Positions 8,728 to 17,592 of a DNA stretch of 64,000 bases are shown in pieces. Origin of the DNA: Candidatus Omnitrophota bacterium (lineage in GTDB: Bacteria; Omnitrophota; Gorgyraeia; Velamenicoccales; Velamenicoccaceae). Position 1 is the stretch's first letter. Each line of letters opens with the position of its first letter. Where the stretch lies: positions 31,946 through 95,945 of the forward strand of contig JACRLT010000026.1 in assembly GCA_016235185.1 (NCBI GenBank). Direction: 5' to 3'. The notes beneath the pieces are model-generated. The model did not search any database, was not told the DNA's origin, and saw only the letters and a program-made list of their open reading frames with translations. The translations under genes were made by a program, and so were the position numbers.

Positions 8728-11700
8728 TTAACTTGTGGTAGCTGTTTCGGAAGAGGGCTCTTCTTTTATGGGGTTTTCTTGCGGGAGTTGTTCTTTTGCC
8801 GGTTCTGCGGACTGTTTTACGTGTTCGTTTTCGTGGAGTTTTACGGATACTATTTTTGACATGCCGGAGCGCTCCATCGTTATGCCGTACATGACGTTTG
8901 CGCGCGCTATTGTTTTCTTATTGTGCGTGATAACGATAAATTGCGAAGTTTTTGAGAAATCAGACAACATGCGGCTGAAACGGTCTATATTCGATTCATC
9001 AAGCGCCGCGTCTATCTCATCTAATACGCAGAACGGCGAAGGCTTGGTCTTGAAAATGGCGAATATAAGCGCGATAGCCGAAAGCGTTTTTTCTCCTCCG
9101 GATAATAGCGTTATATTCTGCAGTTTCTTTCCCGGCGGCCTGCAAATGATCTCAATGCCGGACTCCAGCACATCCTCTTCATCAAGCAAAAAAAGCTTTG
9201 CCTCTCCCCCGCCAAAAAGAAGTTTAAAATAATTTTTAAATTCTTCGGCAACTATCTGAAAAGTCTCTAAAAACATTTTGCGCGTTGTGCGGTTGATCTT
9301 TAGTATCGCGTTTTTAAGAGACTCTTTGCCTAAATTGAGGTCGTTCTGCTGCTGTGTCAGGAAATCGTGCCTGTTTTTAAGTTCTTCGAGCTCTTCGATA
9401 GCTACCAGGTTGACGGTGCCGAAAGATTCCACCTTTTCTTTTAGCGTTGCAATTTCCTGGGCCAACGCCTCCATATTGATCTCTACCTCGGGTTCAGGCA
9501 TAGGCGTTTCATCTAGATCCACGCCGTAGGATTGCAAGATCCTGTTTTTCAGGCTCGTATGTTTAAAGGTAAGCTCCTGTTCTTGCATCTGGAAATGGTG
9601 ATTATCCTCTTTGGCCTTGTCTATTTTTTCTTCCAGATCAATGATCTGTTTCTGGGTGAAATCAAGGCTGTTGATCTCTTCAGTACGGATCGAGCTAAGG
9701 CGGCTATGTTCTTTTGTTTTGTCGTCTATCGATTGTCCGTTTGCTTGTATTTGGATCTCCAATTCGGAAATTTCAGCGTTGAGCTCGGTGATCTTTTGCT
9801 GGGAATCATTGACTTCATTATCATGAATATTTAAAGCCCCTGTATCCTGATCGTAGGCGTTTTTGAAGAATTCAAGATTTGAGGCCAGCCTGTCCTCCGC
9901 GGCTTTCTGATTGGCCAGTTCTGTCTTTAGCTGTGCTATCTCGACAACAATATTTTCGCGTTTACCATTGTTCTCACCTGTTGCATGGATGTTATGGTTT
10001 ATGCGTTCATCTATTTGCGCTAATTCCGTTTTTAAGGCAGCTGCCTGGGTTTTTAAATTTTCTCCCTTTTCCTGGCTGTTTTTTAAACTGACGTTTACCT
10101 CGGAAAGTTCGAGGGTTATTAAGGATAATTCATCCTGAATACGCTTAGCATTGTCTGATAAGTTTGCGCAGACCGCTTCTTTATTGGTCAATATGTATTT
10201 TTCAGCCAGGAGCTCTTCTTCCGTTGTTCCAAGGCTTTTTAGAAGATCCATCAGCTCTTTTTCTTTTTCGTCCATAGCGCGGATACAATCTTCTATATTA
10301 TGCGAGATCTCTTCGATCCTGGCTTCAAGGTTGGCAAGGTCAAACGAGATGAACTTCAATTCGCAGGCGATGCGGTAGGTTTTTGAAGCCTCGTCAAAAT
10401 GTACGTCATGGGCATGGGCGATAATCCCTGTTATCTTGTCCTGGGGGACTTCGGAAATCTCGAGCACGCCGTCGCGGGCCTGTGGCATGTTATCATAGGT
10501 CAGTTTCAGTTCTTTTAAGAATTCAGCCTGTGAGCGCAGGCTCAATTTTTCGTTTTCAAGCTTCCTTAAGTGTTCTTCCTGGGTTTTTAGCGCTGATTCG
10601 AGGTTAGTTTTCTGCAGCTTTAAGGTATCCAGGCGGTTGGTTATACTTGAAATTTTTTCCTTTTGGGAAGCGATCTCAAGGAAAGTGCTCGAAAGATTCT
10701 GGGAAAGCGCATTATTCTCTTCGCCTGTTTTGAGCTGTTCTGTCTCCAGGCGGCGCTGCCTGTTTAAAAGTGTATGAATTGCGGAGTTATTTTCGTTAAG
10801 CTGGTTATTGAGCTGTGTTTCGGACAGGTTAATATCAAAGATCCTCGCCTTTAAGGACTTAGTATCATTTTGCGCTGTCTCAATCTCCTGTATCAGGCCG
10901 TTTAATTGTTTAACTTTATCTGTGAGGCTGGCCTCTTTGTTTGAAAAAATCTCCTGCAGGGACACAAGCTGGTCAGAAAGTTCCGTTATGTTTTTTTCAT
11001 GGCTGGAGATCTTTTGCTTTAGTTGTTCTTTTTGGGCCGTTAAGAGCTCGACGTGGCCAGTCAAGTCAATGATGCGGTCCTGGTTTAAGGTTATGTGCTG
11101 GTGGTTCCTTTCGTTGGTATTTTCAAGGCTCAAGATCTCTTCTTTGAACTCGGTTAATTTTGAATCGAGCTCCTGGAGTTCATTTTTCTGCAGTATAAGC
11201 CTTCTGTCTAATTCCTGCAGGGAATTATTGAGTGCGATCTCTTCCTCGTAGGATCTTTTGGCCTCCTCCGTCAATATCGCCAGTTCACCTTTGACATCTT
11301 TAATTTCGCGGCTTGAAAATTTAAGTTCTGACTCTTTTAATTTATCAAAGACTTCTTTATATCTTCTGGCTTTGCTGGCCTGGCGTTCAATGGAACCTAT
11401 CTGGCGCTTTACCTCTGTAATGATATCATTGACGCGCAAAAGGTTATTGTCCGTCTCTTCCAGTTTCTTCATTGCTTCTTTTTTCTTGGCTTTGTATCTG
11501 CTTACGCCTGTTGCCTCGTCAAATACCAGGCGCCTGTCTTCGGGTTTGGAGCTTATGACAAGGTCTATCTTTCCCTGCTCAACCAGAGAATATGATTCGG
11601 CGCCTATGCCTGTGCCCATCAAAAGCTCATTGATATCTTTGAGCCTGACTACGTTATTATTAATAAGGTATTCGCTGTCGCCTGAACGAAATAGCCTGCG

Positions 11701-13647
11701 GGTGATCGTGACTTCTTCGTAATCTATCGGCAGGATCTTGGCTTCGTTTGAGATCGACAGCGATACTTCCGCCATATTCTGCGGCAGGACGGTCTCTGTG
11801 CCATTAAAGATCACGTCTATTGATTGAGAGCCGCGCAGGGATTTTATGGATTGTTCACCCAGGCACCATCGGATAGAATCGAAGATGTTGCTGTTATGAG
11901 CGATGATATCTTGCGCGACAAAGTTATGCGTATCCAAGATAGACAGGTCATAAACCCATTCTTTAGCAGCAACCTTTTTTATGCTGGTTACCTCATCCCA
12001 GTAAATATCTGATTGGGCTAAGGTTTTAAGATAATCAAATATTGACCTCGCAAAGCCTGTCAGTTTGCCATGTTCGGCGATAATGGTTAACGTTTCAAGC
12101 AGCCCTTGTCGGCTCGGCAGGCACCTGTTTTCATAATAAGCTGAAAGGCGCGGGCATATTTTTTGCAGCCGCTTCACATTGATCCCCGACGCCTTGACTA
12201 AATCCCTAAAGATATGATTGACGCCGGGGATCAAGTCTAGGTTAAGGTTTGTCTTATGGTTTAATTTCTTTACCTCCTCAAGCGCCTCCGACTTTTTTCC
12301 TGCAAAACGCAAAAACCCTGCCATTTTTTTTACATTTTCTATGCCATAGATAAAAACCGAATAATAGACTCGTTTTTTCTTAGCGCGAGTGTTTGACGCG
12401 TATTTTCTTTTGGCCCGTATCACCGAAAATACTCCAAAACGCAGTAACAGGCTGCTTATTCCTTCAGCTAAAGTTTTTGAGGCGGTCGCGTATTCAAAAT
12501 AATTACCGCTGCCTTTCCTGTTGACCGACACATAGCCGTCGCCTTCAAATAGGGCGGATAAAAATTCGGCAACAATATTGTTTTCGCTTCTAAAAATTAA
12601 TTCCGGTACTGTTTTATTATTGGATAAGCCGCCTAATTTAAAATCAAAGGCGTTCTCCAAAAATTTGCATAAGGCGGAGGAAAAAATAAGCACATCTTTG
12701 GCGCACGCCTTATAGTTAAAGACCCTTGCTTCTACGCCAAAGCCGTCACGAGCGCTCGCGATAAAATCATTTACTACCTTCGTGTCTTCATTAACAAACC
12801 AAACTTGGTTCTCTTTTGTGGTTCTGCCTTCGGAGATCAAATATCCTAAGAATCTTGCGATAGGTTTTGTTATCCGGCACGGAAGGGTAATTTCCCCCGA
12901 GCTGCGGGATTTAAGCGTTTTGACAAATGTGGGAATTGCTCTGATGCCGGCCTCGTCCAATAATGCCGTAAAATGAGCTATATTCATTGACTGTCCGCCT
13001 AAGGCCGATTTGACCGCGCCAGAAATGTTCGCCATCGCAGGTGCCCCAGCATTATTTAAGAATTCCGACAATTCTTCAGAATACGGAAGATACATCAAAT
13101 TTTCGTTTTTGAAACGCTTAAGGATATTCAATAAATCTATATCCGAGTCTTGAATAGATAAGGTTAAAGCGCGCGGAACGGCAATGCGCACGCCTTTTTT
13201 CAACTCTTCAGCCTTTAGATCAGAAATCTGACCGTCTCTAATAGTGAAGAAAGGGTGATAATGCGTAGTAAAAATATTTTTTCCTGATTTTGTCCTGATT
13301 TCTAAAAGATAGGCAGGGGATTTTCTTTTGATGAAGGCGTATATAGGTTTTGGTTCAATCTTAAGCGTTTGAGGGTTTAAAGAAAGGATATTTATGTTTT
13401 TGGGATTATCGAAACTCATTACACCGTCACCAAGATGTGTTAGAGATGACGAGTTTTGTAAGGCAGATTCAACAAGCAGGCCTATTTCAATTTTTGAGCC
13501 GTCGCTCAAAGTAACCAATGAATCGTATCTAAGGCATTTTCCACATCCATTTGGGCCTACGATGGCGGTGATACCGGGTTCAAAGTGCAGGATAGTCCGT
13601 TCCGCGAAGGATTTAAAGCCGGAGATATCAAGTTTTTTAAAGTACAT
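8728..13647 (-). CDS. smc: Chromosome segregation ATPase SMC, interrupted by an intein
   Basis: The 1639-residue precursor comprises a 1091-residue SMC extein and a 548-residue intein. The N-terminal head (MYFKKLDISGFKSFAE) has its Walker A GPNGCGK-SN split after Lys37 by the intein; the head resumes with SNIFDSIRWCLGEQS. Long coiled-coil arms follow. The C-terminal head has the signature LLSGGEKTLSA and Walker B FCVLDEIDAALDE. Between the arms there are only about 60 non-coil residues (around ITGIIAHAHDVHFDEASKTY) where SMC hinges usually have 150 or more. SMC dimers organise and segregate the chromosome with kleisin partners, none of which is in view. A leader element lies directly upstream; no Shine-Dalgarno site is visible and the start codon is inside the element. 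Confidence 0.95.
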   Translation of the reverse strand: MYFKKLDISGFKSFAERTILHFEPGITAIVGPNGCGKCLRYDSLVTLSDGSKIEIGLLVESALQNSSSLTHLGDGVMSFDNPKNINILSLNPQTLKIEPKPIYAFIKRKSPAYLLEIRTKSGKNIFTTHYHPFFTIRDGQISDLKAEELKKGVRIAVPRALTLSIQDSDIDLLNILKRFKNENLMYLPYSEELSEFLNNAGAPAMANISGAVKSALGGQSMNIAHFTALLDEAGIRAIPTFVKTLKSRSSGEITLPCRITKPIARFLGYLISEGRTTKENQVWFVNEDTKVVNDFIASARDGFGVEARVFNYKACAKDVLIFSSALCKFLENAFDFKLGGLSNNKTVPELIFRSENNIVAEFLSALFEGDGYVSVNRKGSGNYFEYATASKTLAEGISSLLLRFGVFSVIRAKRKYASNTRAKKKRVYYSVFIYGIENVKKMAGFLRFAGKKSEALEEVKKLNHKTNLNLDLIPGVNHIFRDLVKASGINVKRLQKICPRLSAYYENRCLPSRQGLLETLTIIAEHGKLTGFARSIFDYLKTLAQSDIYWDEVTSIKKVAAKEWVYDLSILDTHNFVAQDIIAHNSNIFDSIRWCLGEQSIKSLRGSQSIDVIFNGTETVLPQNMAEVSLSISNEAKILPIDYEEVTITRRLFRSGDSEYLINNNVVRLKDINELLMGTGIGAESYSLVEQGKIDLVISSKPEDRRLVFDEATGVSRYKAKKKEAMKKLEETDNNLLRVNDIITEVKRQIGSIERQASKARRYKEVFDKLKESELKFSSREIKDVKGELAILTEEAKRSYEEEIALNNSLQELDRRLILQKNELQELDSKLTEFKEEILSLENTNERNHQHITLNQDRIIDLTGHVELLTAQKEQLKQKISSHEKNITELSDQLVSLQEIFSNKEASLTDKVKQLNGLIQEIETAQNDTKSLKARIFDINLSETQLNNQLNENNSAIHTLLNRQRRLETEQLKTGEENNALSQNLSSTFLEIASQKEKISSITNRLDTLKLQKTNLESALKTQEEHLRKLENEKLSLRSQAEFLKELKLTYDNMPQARDGVLEISEVPQDKITGIIAHAHDVHFDEASKTYRIACELKFISFDLANLEARIEEISHNIEDCIRAMDEKEKELMDLLKSLGTTEEELLAEKYILTNKEAVCANLSDNAKRIQDELSLITLELSEVNVSLKNSQEKGENLKTQAAALKTELAQIDERINHNIHATGENNGKRENIVVEIAQLKTELANQKAAEDRLASNLEFFKNAYDQDTGALNIHDNEVNDSQQKITELNAEISELEIQIQANGQSIDDKTKEHSRLSSIRTEEINSLDFTQKQIIDLEEKIDKAKEDNHHFQMQEQELTFKHTSLKNRILQSYGVDLDETPMPEPEVEINMEALAQEIATLKEKVESFGTVNLVAIEELEELKNRHDFLTQQQNDLNLGKESLKNAILKINRTTRKMFLETFQIVAEEFKNYFKLLFGGGEAKLFLLDEEDVLESGIEIICRPPGKKLQNITLLSGGEKTLSAIALIFAIFKTKPSPFCVLDEIDAALDESNIDRFSRMLSDFSKTSQFIVITHNKKTIARANVMYGITMERSGMSKIVSVKLHENEHVKQSAEPAKEQLPQENPIKEEPSSETATTS
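11893..13536 (-). other. Intein with LAGLIDADG homing endonuclease, inserted in the SMC P-loop
   Basis: The intein is precursor residues 38-585. It starts with Cys (CLRYDSLVTLSDG, block A), has the TxxH motif in TTHYHPF (block B), and ends with VYDLSILDTHNFVAQDIIAHN; penultimate His, terminal Asn and Ser+1 are all present, so splicing should be active by the class 1 route. The middle holds two LAGLIDADG-type motifs: LGYLISEGR (block C) and LSALFEGDGYV (block E), so the endonuclease looks intact. Insertion is exactly between GPNGCGK and SN, splitting the ATP-binding loop. ATPase activity therefore depends on splicing. Confidence 0.95.
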
Positions 13648-13748
13648 TAACTTTGCCTATCGTAGGTAGTTATTCTTAACAAAGTTAACTCCGAAGTCTG
13701 CCGAGTAAAATGTACGAAGTAGATTTTACCGGCGTTTAGACAAGGAGT
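13647..13748 (-). promoter_or_regulatory. Structured leader element, copy B (upstream of smc)
   Basis: Minus-strand ACUCC (13744-13748) pairs with GGAGU (13688-13692). A UU/UUC internal loop and GUCU/AGAC inner helix follow, capped by a long imperfect hairpin. The 3' strand UUAACUUUG (13680-13688) pairs with CAAAGUUAA (13647-13655), whose last A is the A of the smc start codon. No promoter is seen between etfA and this element, so it probably lies in an intercistronic leader. Confidence 0.75.
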
Positions 13749-13752
13749 CCGT

Positions 13753-14946
13753 TCATCTATTTAACGCTTCTTTGATTTTTTTTGTCAGAAGCGGTACAAC
13801 TTCAAAAAGATCGCCTACGATGCCGAATGTAGCTACGCTAAAAATAGGCGCGTGCGGATCGTTGTTTATGGCGATGATCGTATCCGATGATTGCATGCCT
13901 ACCAAGTGCTGTATTTGCCCTGATATGCCGCAGGCTATGTATATTTTAGGGCATACGGTCTTTCCTGTCTGTCCGACCTGGTGTGAATAAGGCATCCATC
14001 CGCTGTCAACGGCCGCTCTCGAAGAACCCACAGCGGCATTTAAAACTTTGGCAAGGTCTTCTAAGATCTTGAAGTTCTCCGGGCCTTTCATACCGCGGCC
14101 TCCGGAAACGATGATATCAGCCTCGGCGATATTGACCGTAGAAGTGATCTCCTCAATAACGTCCAAAACTTTTGTCCTGGACTTATAAACATCTTCTTCA
14201 AAGGTTTCTTTGATTATTTTACCTTTATGTTCGGCGTTATGAGGCGCTTCTTTCATGACTTTATGGCGCACCGTTGCCATCTGCGGCCTGTGGTTAGGCG
14301 TTATGATGGTAGCCATTATATTTCCGCCGAAAGCCGGCCTGGTCTGCAAAAGTATCTTTTTATGCTCATCGATATCTAAACCAGTGCAGTCTGCAGTCAG
14401 GCCCGTATAGATCTTGACCGCTACTCTAGATATAAGTGAGCGTCCGATGGATGTGGCTCCGCAGAGCACGATCTCGGGTTTATGTTTTTTGACAAGATTT
14501 ACCAAAATATTCGTGTAAGGGTCATCTAAAAAGTTTTTCAGGCCCGGGTGGTCTACAACGTAGACGATGTCGGCTCCGCGATGGACTAAACCAATAGCTT
14601 TGGATTCTATGTCGTGGCCTATTAAGACGCCGCATAAAGGGCTTTTTAGTTTATTTGCCAACTCGCGGCCTTTGCCCAGCAGTTCATAACTTATGGATTG
14701 TATTACACCGCGTTTTTGTTCGCAGAAGACCCATACGCCTTTTGCTTCTAGATCTGCCTTTGCAGTTTGTTCCCGTTTTAACGTGATGGCGCTAAATTTG
14801 CACGCATCCAGGCAGGCTCCGCAAAGCGTGCATAGTTCAACTTTTACGATCGCCTTCTTCTCGTGCATGGAAAGCGCGCCAAACGGGCAGACTTTGACGC
14901 AGAGTGTGCAACCAACGCATTTTTCCTTACTTATGTGCAGCGACAT
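13753..14946 (-). CDS. etfA: Electron transfer flavoprotein alpha subunit with N-terminal ferredoxin domain
   Basis: Residues 1-60 form a 2[4Fe-4S] ferredoxin-like domain with two CxxCxxCxxxC clusters (C10-C20 and C38-C48). The EtfA body follows, with the FAD-binding C-terminal half: GSSRAAVDSGW, HQVGQTGKTVCP and NNDPHAPIF. Length is 397, longer than the usual 310-330 because of the fusion. Ferredoxin-fused EtfA subunits are known from anaerobic acyl-CoA reductase systems such as caffeyl-CoA reductase-Etf. It forms an operon with etfB (10-bp gap) and an acyl-CoA dehydrogenase, so it should take part in flavin-based electron transfer, possibly bifurcation. Confidence 0.92.
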   Translation of the reverse strand: MSLHISKEKCVGCTLCVKVCPFGALSMHEKKAIVKVELCTLCGACLDACKFSAITLKREQTAKADLEAKGVWVFCEQKRGVIQSISYELLGKGRELANKLKSPLCGVLIGHDIESKAIGLVHRGADIVYVVDHPGLKNFLDDPYTNILVNLVKKHKPEIVLCGATSIGRSLISRVAVKIYTGLTADCTGLDIDEHKKILLQTRPAFGGNIMATIITPNHRPQMATVRHKVMKEAPHNAEHKGKIIKETFEEDVYKSRTKVLDVIEEITSTVNIAEADIIVSGGRGMKGPENFKILEDLAKVLNAAVGSSRAAVDSGWMPYSHQVGQTGKTVCPKIYIACGISGQIQHLVGMQSSDTIIAINNDPHAPIFSVATFGIVGDLFEVVPLLTKKIKEALNR

Positions 14947-14956
14947 AGGTACTACC

Positions 14957-15742
14957 TTAATGAATTTCGTTCTTTAAAATGTTGACTAATTTTTCGACTG
15001 CTTCTTCTGCCGGACAGGTGAATATCTCGCCGCTTTTTCTGCGCTCCGGAGAGAATATTTTAACAACTTGCGTAGGCGAGCCTTTTAAACCAAGCCTGTC
15101 GGCTTCTAAGTCTAGGTGTGTAGCGTTTAAGAGTTGGATCTTGGCGCTCTTGGAGCGCATTATGCCCTTTAAAGACGGCAGGCGCGGTTCATTTATCTCT
15201 TTTACGACTGTTAATAGGCATGGCAACGGCACTTCCAGTATCTCAAACCCTTCTTCTGTCATGCGCTCAACCCGCGCGATATTATCTTTTATGTCTTCTA
15301 TCTTTTTGACATATGTTACCTGGGGTATGTCTAAATGCGTTGATATGCCGGGCCCTACTTGCGCTGTATCTCCGTCAGAAGCCTGCTTGCCGCACAAAAT
15401 GACCGAAAATTCACCGGTTTTCTTTATAGCTTTAGACAGAGTGTAGCTCGTTGCCCACGTGTCAGAGCCGGCAAAAGCCCTGTCGCTGACCAGATAGGCT
15501 TCATCTATCCCCATGGATATCGCCTCTTTTAAAGCGGTTTCTGCCTGTGGAGGGCCCATAGTGATGACTATCGTTTTGGCTCCTGTTTTTTCTTTCAGCC
15601 GTATAGCCTCTTCGATGGCATACATGTCAAAAGGGTTGATGATGGATTTAACCCCTTCTCTGACTAAAGTATTGGTCTCCGGGTTTATTTTGACGTCCGC
15701 CGTATCAGGGACCTGTTTTATGCAGACTATTATGTTGTTCAT
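14957..15742 (-). CDS. etfB: Electron transfer flavoprotein beta subunit
   Basis: This 261-residue protein starts MNNIIVCIKQVPDT and contains INPFDMYAIEEAIRLKE, GPPQAETALKEAISMG and the nucleotide-binding segment SVILCGKQASDGDTAQVGP, all typical of EtfB. The C-terminal part has the recognition-loop-like region PLPCLLTVVKEINEPRLPSLKGIM. It pairs with EtfA to carry FAD and a second nucleotide or flavin. Whether it binds the second, bifurcating FAD cannot be decided by eye. Confidence 0.93.
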   Translation of the reverse strand: MNNIIVCIKQVPDTADVKINPETNTLVREGVKSIINPFDMYAIEEAIRLKEKTGAKTIVITMGPPQAETALKEAISMGIDEAYLVSDRAFAGSDTWATSYTLSKAIKKTGEFSVILCGKQASDGDTAQVGPGISTHLDIPQVTYVKKIEDIKDNIARVERMTEEGFEILEVPLPCLLTVVKEINEPRLPSLKGIMRSKSAKIQLLNATHLDLEADRLGLKGSPTQVVKIFSPERRKSGEIFTCPAEEAVEKLVNILKNEIH

Positions 15743-15864
15743 AATTTTTCAATGGCAAATGTCTAAACTCAAATGACAAATTAATGTCAAATTTCCAATA
15801 GCCAATGTAAATTGGTTATTCGGATTTTGTATTTAATTTGAAATTTGGATTTTGACATTTGTTT
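15743..15864. repeat. AT-rich intergenic repeat between the dehydrogenase gene and etfB
   Basis: This 122-bp spacer is made of overlapping copies and inverses of CAAATGTC and CAAATT (for example CAAATGTC near 15755 and GACATTTG near 15854), and can fold into a large imperfect hairpin. No gene or clear promoter is seen. Such repeats are common filler in intercistronic gaps of some uncultivated bacteria. Confidence 0.5.
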
Positions 15865-17019
15865 TTATTTAGCCATCTCCTTGATGAGTTGAAGGGCGAT
15901 TATGCTGCGCTGGATCTGGTTCGTCCCTTCGTAGATCTGCGTTATCTTTGCATCGCGCATGCGTTTTTCAGCAGGGTACTCTTTCATATAACCGTAACCG
16001 CCGAATATCTGGACGGCATCTGTCGTGACCTTCATGGCCACATCAGAAGCAAAGAGCTTGGCCATTGCGGATTCTTTTGAAACATTTTTGACGCCTGCGT
16101 CTATCATGCGTGCCGTGGCATAAATGAGGGCGCGCGCGGCCTCCACCTCGGTTGCCATATCCGCCAGCATCCACTGTATGCCCTGGAAACTCGATATCGG
16201 CTTGTCGAATTGGATCCTTTCTTTTGCATATTTTGTGGCTGCTTCAAGCGCCCCGGCAGCAATGCCGAGCGCCTGTGAAGCAACGCCGGGCCTTGACACA
16301 TCAAAGGTCTTCATTGTTATGATAAAACCCATGCCTTCGCGTGCTAATATATTTTCTTTCGGGACCTCGCAGTCTGTAAAGACTAATTCACGTGTCGAGG
16401 ATGCGCGAATACCGAGCTTATCTTCTTTTTTGCCGAACGTAAAGCCTTTCATGCCCTTTTCCAGTATGAACGCAGTAGCTCCGCGCGCACCTTTGGTCTT
16501 ATCTGACATGGCGATGACGACATATGTATCGGCGTCCCCGCCGTTTGTTATAAAGTGTTTTGTGCCGTTCAGGATGTAATGGTCACCCTTCTTTTTTGCG
16601 GTTGTCTGTATTGCGCTTGCATCCGATCCGGCTGCCGGTTCTGTTACGGCAAAGGCAGCTAATTTTTTCCCTGCGGCCAAGTCAGGCAGGTATTTCTTCT
16701 TTTGTTCCTCGTTACCGAATAATAAGATCGGGTCAAGGCCAAGGTATGAAGCTGCAAAGCAAAGGGTAATGCCTCCGCATGCTTTTGATAATTCTTCGGT
16801 CGCGATGCAAGTCTCGAGAACGCCGCCGCCCAATCCGCCGTATTCTACCGGTATAGAGACTCCGAAAATATCTGCTTGTGCAAGGGCCTTGACAATAGGC
16901 CAAGGGAATTCTTCGGTCTTATCATATTCTGCGGCTACAGGCGCGATTTTTTCTTGAGCTACCTGTCTGCAGAGGTCCCTGATCATGATCTGCTGTTCGT
17001 TCAACAAATAATCCATCAT
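15865..17019 (-). CDS. Short-chain acyl-CoA dehydrogenase (butyryl-CoA dehydrogenase type)
   Basis: This 384-residue FAD enzyme oxidises or reduces the alpha-beta bond of acyl-CoA thioesters. The N-terminal helical domain is followed by the FAD/substrate segments AFAVTEPAAGSDASA and KHFITNGGDADT, and by the C-terminal domain with FGGYGYMKEYPAEK. The catalytic Glu is in IYEGTNQIQR (about E364). The start has AAGGAGG 8 nt upstream. It heads an operon with etfB and the ferredoxin-fused etfA. No thiolase, crotonase or hydroxyacyl-CoA dehydrogenase is nearby, so the acyl substrate is unknown. Confidence 0.92.
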   Translation of the reverse strand: MMDYLLNEQQIMIRDLCRQVAQEKIAPVAAEYDKTEEFPWPIVKALAQADIFGVSIPVEYGGLGGGVLETCIATEELSKACGGITLCFAASYLGLDPILLFGNEEQKKKYLPDLAAGKKLAAFAVTEPAAGSDASAIQTTAKKKGDHYILNGTKHFITNGGDADTYVVIAMSDKTKGARGATAFILEKGMKGFTFGKKEDKLGIRASSTRELVFTDCEVPKENILAREGMGFIITMKTFDVSRPGVASQALGIAAGALEAATKYAKERIQFDKPISSFQGIQWMLADMATEVEAARALIYATARMIDAGVKNVSKESAMAKLFASDVAMKVTTDAVQIFGGYGYMKEYPAEKRMRDAKITQIYEGTNQIQRSIIALQLIKEMAK

Positions 17020-17026
17020 TATGTAA

Positions 17027-17131
17027 GCCTCCTTAACTTTGCTTAATTAGGTTTATTCATAACAAAGTTAACTCCGCAGTCTGCACAGGAAAATTTCCGA
17101 AAGGAAATTTCCAAGCGCTTAGACAAGGAGT
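17027..17131 (-). promoter_or_regulatory. Structured leader element, copy C (upstream of the acyl-CoA dehydrogenase)
   Basis: Minus-strand ACUCC (17127-17131) pairs with GGAGU (17071-17075), with a UU/UGC internal loop. The inner helix GUCU/AGAC carries a hairpin GGAAAUUUCC-UUUC-GGAAAUUUUCC. The strand UUAACUUUG (17063-17071) pairs perfectly with CAAAGUUAA (17033-17041), which runs straight into the GGAGG ribosome site (17028-17032). The first base triplet, TGA, is the stop codon of the acetyltransferase upstream. ACUCC could alternatively pair with GGAGG. Confidence 0.78.
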
Positions 17132-17592
17132 CAACATATCTTTTTTATTAGAGCGATCTCGCCGCAATTGGGAAATTTAGGGCAATTGCAGCATTCAGCC
17201 CAGACTTTATGGGGCAGTTTTGATTTTGAAATAATACTAAACCCTAATTTTCTAAAAAATTTAGGTTTATACGATAAGGCAAATACATTTTTTAGCCGTA
17301 GGCTTTTGGCTTCGCTAAGCGCGGCTTCTATGAGCTGGCTGCCTATGCCTTTTCTCTGGTGGTTCTTTTCAACTGCAAGCGATTTTATCTCTGCAAGATT
17401 GTTCCAGCCTACTATGTGAAGAGCAACGCACCCGTTGATATTTTTGCCTTTTTCATCCAAGATTACCCAGAAATCCCTGATGTTCTCGTAAATTTCGTTG
17501 AGTGAACGCGGCATCATTAGGTCGCGCTGCGCGTAGCAATTTATAAGGCTATGGATAAATTTGGCGTCTTTTATCTGCGCTTTTCTGATCAC
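17131..17592 (-). CDS. GNAT acetyltransferase, similar to short-form N-acetylglutamate synthase
   Basis: This 153-residue single-domain acetyltransferase starts at GTG, overlapping the glgC stop by 4 bp (GTGA). The acetyl-CoA loop is seen in SLAVEKNHQRKGIGSQLI. The C-terminal part (LPHKVWAECCNCPKFPNCGE) resembles the short ArgA-like N-acetylglutamate synthases, which would make N-acetylglutamate for arginine synthesis. No arginine genes are nearby, so the substrate call is tentative. Its stop TGA is the first triplet of leader element C. Confidence 0.75.
   Translation of the reverse strand: MIRKAQIKDAKFIHSLINCYAQRDLMMPRSLNEIYENIRDFWVILDEKGKNINGCVALHIVGWNNLAEIKSLAVEKNHQRKGIGSQLIEAALSEAKSLRLKNVFALSYKPKFFRKLGFSIISKSKLPHKVWAECCNCPKFPNCGEIALIKKIC

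Noticed and set aside
8735..12012. Long plus-strand frames (60-165 codons) opposite smc
   Set aside because: Cys/Ser/Phe-rich translations of coiled-coil codons on the opposite strand; no ribosome sites or family features.
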